Shown one piece after another: positions 61,018 to 64,000 of a stretch of 64,000 nucleotides of DNA (positions are counted from its first letter, which is position 1; each line of letters begins with the position of its first letter). Under the pieces are notes generated by a model that was given only the letters and a program-made list of their open reading frames with translations, was not told where the DNA came from and searched no databases. The stretch covers positions 158,983 to 222,982 of the forward strand of contig NZ_OCNE01000011.1 in the NCBI RefSeq assembly GCF_900230195.1. Reading direction: 5' to 3'. The DNA comes from Streptomyces zhaozhouensis (lineage in GTDB: Bacteria; Actinomycetota; Actinomycetes; Streptomycetales; Streptomycetaceae). The position numbers and the translations under genes were made by a program.

Positions 61018-61317
61018 ATGCGCTGGGGCGATCTGGCGGACGGCAAACGAGAGGCACCCGAGCCGCTTGAGGGCGACCCGGTGCGCACGGTGTTCGTCGG
61101 CACCCTCGTCTGGGCCGCGCTCTTCGTCGTCCAGCTTCCCTTCTACGGCTGGTTCGACGACCACGACCGCCTCTGGTGGCTCTGGACCTGCGCCGCCGGC
61201 GCCGGGCTCGGGCTGATCGGCCTCTGGTACGTCCGCTCCCGCGACGCCGCCATCCGCCGCGCGGCCGAGAACGAGTCCGCGACCGGGGGCGGATCCGCCG
61301 CCGCAGCGGACGGCTGA
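61018..61317 (+). CDS. DUF2530 membrane protein
   Basis: 99 residues, with two spans (VRTVFVGTLVWAALFVVQLPFYGWF, LWWLWTCAAGAGLGLIGLWYV) and the charged head RWGDLADGKREAPEPLEGD typical of DUF2530. No function known. TACGCT at 60973-60978 is a likely -10 and GGGGAGG precedes the start. It precedes a phosphotransferase gene by 33 nt on the same strand. Confidence 0.85.
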   Translation: MRWGDLADGKREAPEPLEGDPVRTVFVGTLVWAALFVVQLPFYGWFDDHDRLWWLWTCAAGAGLGLIGLWYVRSRDAAIRRAAENESATGGGSAAAADG

Positions 61318-61350
61318 CCGGCGCCCCCGGCGCCGGGAGGGACGGGCGGG

Positions 61351-62241
61351 GTGGCGGAGGGGTTGCTGGCGCGGACGCTGCGGGCCTTCGGCGTGGTGGC
61401 CGAGAGCGGGGGCGCCCCGCTGGAGTCCCGTTCCGGGGCGTGGGTCGGCCGGGTGCGGACGTCCGGTGGAGCTCCGGCCTTTCTGAAGGTCGTGTCGGCG
61501 GCCGCGGGCGCGGCCACACTCGTCGACACCCGGCGTGAGCTGCGTTTCTATCGGGAGCTCGCCCCCGTCGTCCCCGTGCGGGTGCCGCCGCTGCTCGACG
61601 GGTGGGAGGGCGCGGACGGGGTGGCGTTGCTTCTCGGCTTCGCCGGCGAGCCGCGCCCCGTCGCCGACTGGACGCCGGAGCACTGGGCGACGCTCGGCCG
61701 CGAGTTGGCCGCGCTGCACGCCATGGTGCCGCCGGCCGAGGGCTGGCAGCGGCCCGACCCGCTGCTCGCCGCGTTGGCCGACCCCGATCTGCCGGCCGTC
61801 GAGACCTTCTGGGCGCGGGCCCTGCCGGAGCTGCCCGCGCTGCTGGCCGCCGTCGACGTCCTCCGCCGCCGGATGGCCGCGCCCGCCCCGGTCTTCGGGC
61901 ACGGCGACTGCCACACGGAGAACCTGGTGCTCGCCGACGGCACCCCCGTCTTCTGCGACTGGCAGACGGCAGGAGTGGGCCGCCCCGTATCCGACCTGGC
62001 GTTTCTCAGCGTCCGGGCCACCCCGGGCGGCACCGTGGTGCCCCGGACGCTTCTCGACGGCTATCTGGCGCACCGCGCCGGGGACGTGAGGACCTGGGAA
62101 CGGGCGCTGGTCGCCGAAGAGTTGGCGACCTATGTGTGGCTGTGGCCGCCGTTCGCCGCGTACAACACCCCCGAGGCCGTCGCGCGGGTCCGGCGACGGG
62201 CCCGGGGGCTGGCGGAGCGTTTTCTGGCCTCCGCCGGTTGA
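61351..62241 (+). CDS. APH-type phosphotransferase family protein
   Basis: 296 residues from a GTG with GGGAGGGACGGG upstream. Nucleotide lysine in AFLKVVSA, catalytic HGDCHTENLVLADG near 183 and metal-binding VFCDWQTAGVG near 200. The kinase-like fold is complete; substrate unknown. Short 33-nt spacing to the DUF2530 gene suggests an operon. Overlaps nothing; the convergent ThrRS-like gene ends 5 nt away. Confidence 0.78.
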   Translation: MAEGLLARTLRAFGVVAESGGAPLESRSGAWVGRVRTSGGAPAFLKVVSAAAGAATLVDTRRELRFYRELAPVVPVRVPPLLDGWEGADGVALLLGFAGEPRPVADWTPEHWATLGRELAALHAMVPPAEGWQRPDPLLAALADPDLPAVETFWARALPELPALLAAVDVLRRRMAAPAPVFGHGDCHTENLVLADGTPVFCDWQTAGVGRPVSDLAFLSVRATPGGTVVPRTLLDGYLAHRAGDVRTWERALVAEELATYVWLWPPFAAYNTPEAVARVRRRARGLAERFLASAG

Positions 62242-62245
62242 CGGC

Positions 62246-63511
62246 TCACGCCGGCTCGTTCCGCTCGGCGTCCGAGGCCGGCTCCCACAGCGCGGTGGAG
62301 TGCGCCCCCACCAGCGCGGCCACCCGTTCCAGCACCTCTTCCGCCGGGAGCGGGGGCAGTCGACGGCCGTCGCGGAGACGGACGGCGACCAGCCCTGCTG
62401 CCGCCTCCGCGGGGCCGATGACCAGCTGGTAGGGCACCAGCCGCGCCTCCCGGACGCGGGCGCCGAGGGTGCCGCGCTCCGGGTCGGTCACGCACGCCCG
62501 CAGATCGAGGTCGAGGACCCGGCGGGCCAGCGCCTGGGCGGCCGGTCGCTCCGCGTCGGTCACCGGCAGGATGGCCAACTGCACCGGCGCGAGCCACGCG
62601 GGAAACGCGCCGGCGTGCACCTCGATCAGATGCGCCACCGCGCGCTCCACGCTTCCGACGATGCTGCGATGCACCATCACCGGCCGGTGTCGCGCGCCGT
62701 CGGCGCCGACATAGCGCAGGTCGAAGCGTTCGGGCAGGTGGAAGTCGACCTGCACGGTGGAGAGGCTGGTCTCCCGCCCCAGGCCGTCGACCACCTGGAC
62801 GTCGATCTTGGGCCCGTAGAACGCCGCCTCGTCCTCCTCCGCCTCGTACGGCAGCCCCGCCCCGTCCAGCGCCTCCCGCAGCAGCGCGGTGGAGCGGCGC
62901 CACAGCTCGGGGTTGTCGACGTACTTCCCGCCCGGCCCCGGGAGCGAGAGGCGGTAGCGGGCCGGGGCGACGCCCAGCGCCCGGTGGGCCCGGCGGATCA
63001 GCTCCAGGGCGTCGCGCACCTCGCCGGCCACCTGCTCCAACGCGCAGAACACATGCGCGTCGTTGAGCTGGATCGCCCGCACCCGGCTCAGCCCGCCCAG
63101 CACCCCGGACCGCTCCGAGCGGTACATCCCGCCCAACTCCGCGAAACGCAAGGGAAGTTCCCGGTAGCTGCGGGAGCGGGAACGGTAGATCAACGCATGG
63201 TGGGGGCAGAGGCTCGGCCGCAGCACCAACTGCTCGTCGCCGACGTCCATCGGCGGGAACATGTCGTCCCGGTAGTGCGCCCAGTGGCCCGAGATCTCGT
63301 ACAGCTCCCGCTTGCCCAGCACCGGCGAGGCGACGTGCCGGTAGCCGGCTCGGCGCTCGACGGCGTGCAGATACTCGGCCAAGGCGTGCCGCACGGCCGC
63401 GCCGTCCGGCAGCCAGTAGGGCAGCCCGGCGCCGATCAGCGGATCGGTGTCGAAGAGTTCCAGCTCACGGCCGAGCCTGCGGTGGTCGTTGACGGCGGGG
63501 GTGGTACTCAC
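62246..63511 (-). CDS. ThrRS-like synthetase lacking TGS and editing domains
   Basis: 421 residues from a GTG with GAGGAG nine bases upstream; full ThrRS has about 640. All three class II motifs are visible: motif 2 in RFAELGGMYRSERSG, motif 3 in MVHRSIVGSVERAVAHL, and the zinc ligands C in LRPSLCPHH and H in LNDAHVFC and MVHRSIVGS. The anticodon-binding domain is intact at the C-terminus (LAPVQLAILPVT). N-terminal TGS and editing domains are absent. It probably charges tRNA-Thr without proofreading Ser, or serves as a resistant copy against ThrRS inhibitors. A Thr-rich leader and hairpin precede it. Confidence 0.88.
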   Translation of the reverse strand: MSTTPAVNDHRRLGRELELFDTDPLIGAGLPYWLPDGAAVRHALAEYLHAVERRAGYRHVASPVLGKRELYEISGHWAHYRDDMFPPMDVGDEQLVLRPSLCPHHALIYRSRSRSYRELPLRFAELGGMYRSERSGVLGGLSRVRAIQLNDAHVFCALEQVAGEVRDALELIRRAHRALGVAPARYRLSLPGPGGKYVDNPELWRRSTALLREALDGAGLPYEAEEDEAAFYGPKIDVQVVDGLGRETSLSTVQVDFHLPERFDLRYVGADGARHRPVMVHRSIVGSVERAVAHLIEVHAGAFPAWLAPVQLAILPVTDAERPAAQALARRVLDLDLRACVTDPERGTLGARVREARLVPYQLVIGPAEAAAGLVAVRLRDGRRLPPLPAEEVLERVAALVGAHSTALWEPASDAERNEPA

Positions 63512-63557
63512 GGTGGTCTCCTCGGAGGACGGGAACCACGGGCGGGGTGACCACGCG

Positions 63558-63590
63558 CCGAAGCCCCGGGCCACTGGCCCGGGGCTTCGG
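63558..63590 (-). terminator. Attenuator hairpin of the ThrRS-like gene
   Basis: CCGAAGCCCCGGGCC and its exact complement form a 15-bp stem with a three-base loop, on the minus strand 46 nt before the start codon and 13 nt after the leader-peptide stop. It is well placed for ribosome-mediated attenuation. Confidence 0.75.
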
Positions 63591-63603
63591 TGACGAACAT
63601 CGG

Positions 63604-63654
63604 TCAGCGCGCCGGGACCCACTCCGGCGTCGTCGTCATCGCGGCACGCTGCAT
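63604..63654 (-). CDS. Threonine-rich leader peptide
   Basis: A 16-codon frame MQRAAMTTTPEWVPAR. Residues 7-9 are three consecutive ACG threonine codons in the middle of the leader, just upstream of a strong hairpin and a ThrRS-like gene, as expected for attenuation by charged tRNA-Thr. The segment TGACGA within these codons can pair with TCGTCA close to the hairpin. TACCGT (complement of 63662-63667) lies 7 nt before the ATG: leaderless start. An internal ATG would give MTTTPEWVPAR. Confidence 0.65.
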   Translation of the reverse strand: MQRAAMTTTPEWVPAR

Positions 63655-63804
63655 GGCACGCACGGTAGCGCGTGGCGGGGCCGAGCGCCGCCGGTTTTCC
63701 GGGGCGGCGGACCGCGGACGGCCCCGCGGAGGGCCGACCTGTTCACGACATACCGGAGTTTGGCCGATTCGCACCCTTGCGAGGCGACCACGAAGAGCAA
63801 CTCA

Positions 63805-63834
63805 TTGACACCATCGAATTACTCTGAGTAGCTT
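63805..63834 (+). promoter_or_regulatory. Promoter of the edge gene
   Basis: A consensus TTGACA (63805-63810), 18-bp spacer and TAGCTT (63829-63834) in an AT-rich stretch upstream of the gene at the right edge. Confidence 0.65.
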
Positions 63835-63875
63835 TTCTCGGTAGGTGCCCCCGACGCCCGTGGGAGGGGAAGCCC

Positions 63876-64000
63876 GTGGCACGTCCGTCCGACTGGTCGC
63901 CCGTCGACATGGATTCCGATCCGACGCCAGGTGAGCCCGACGAGGTGCGGGAGTTGGCGCGGGAGCTCCAGGAGTTCGCCGACGATGTCGGGGAGGCGCT
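63876..64000 (+). CDS. Putative T7SS-secreted / polymorphic toxin protein (partial, 5' end)
   Basis: Starts at GTG with GGGAGGGGA upstream and runs off the edge after 41 codons. The visible part begins VARPSDWSPVDMDSDPTPG and continues to EVRELARELQEFADDVGEA. This start is found on many streptomycete proteins annotated as putative T7SS-secreted or RHS-type toxins, whose N-terminal helices resemble WXG100. The domain that would identify the toxin is outside the window. Confidence 0.6.
   Translation, partial: MARPSDWSPVDMDSDPTPGEPDEVRELARELQEFADDVGEA

Overview
The window is very GC-rich with strong third-position GC bias, uses many GTG and a few TTG starts, and carries a set of families typical of streptomycetes: an AfsR/AfsS/AfsK locus, a DmdR1-type iron repressor beside a UPF0309 SIS protein, an NsdA-type regulator, a conservon (CvnA-D) with two cytochromes P450, DasR-type and leaderless promoters. 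I read it as the core region of a Streptomyces chromosome or that of a very close relative. I see no rRNA, tRNA, CRISPR array, insertion sequence or integrase.

Layout. 0-12.9 kb: C-terminus of an AfsR-type TPR regulator, an AfsS-like repeat protein, a tiny secreted peptide sharing its DHY(A/S)S motif, then a redox block (XRE-cupin regulator, FAD oxidoreductase, methyltransferase), a kinase-like phosphotransferase, a RibD/DHFR-like reductase, a membrane EEP hydrolase, a His-rich membrane protein, the AfsK Ser/Thr kinase and a TetR regulator. 13-18.3 kb: flavin monooxygenase, a 132-bp tandem repeat array, a stress-response partner-switching set (RsbW-like kinase, STAS antagonist), an ECF-like sigma factor and its coupled zinc-finger anti-sigma-like protein. 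18.3-31.6 kb: purU, a conserved small protein coupled to a Thr-rich disordered membrane protein, an NsdA-type regulator, an ABC exporter pair, a lipoprotein, an alpha/beta hydrolase whose nucleophile is missing, dmdR1, a SIS protein with a DasR-type operator, and a PAS/GAF protein. 31.3-40.8 kb: an orphan 12-codon mini-ORF with a large inverted repeat, pdxH, YciI, PhzF, GrpB, a sugar-acid module (glucarate dehydratase-like enzyme plus sodium symporter) and a YdiJ-like FAD/Fe-S oxidase.

40.9-46.4 kb: a six-gene translationally coupled conservon, cvnA-B-C-D-P450-P450; the first P450 lacks the EXXR motif, as in CYP157 proteins, and the second is canonical, CYP154-like. 46.4-64 kb: a second repeat/hairpin cluster, serC, a degenerate Uma2 protein, a DrrAB-type exporter with a divergent TetR regulator and a long operator palindrome, a secreted anchored beta-propeller protein, two tandem paralogous membrane proteins with matching leaderless promoters, an oxidoreductase/MerR divergon, an aldo/keto reductase, a 29-aa membrane peptide, thpR, two APH-type phosphotransferases, a MarR/MFS unit, a DUF2530 protein, a truncated ThrRS-like synthetase preceded by a three-threonine leader peptide and attenuator hairpin, and at the right edge the start of a putative T7SS-secreted toxin-type protein.

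The two signals I find most worth pursuing are the DHYAS/DHYSS intracellular-repeat plus secreted-peptide pair beside the AfsR-type regulator, and the threonine leader/attenuator controlling an editing-less threonyl-tRNA synthetase.
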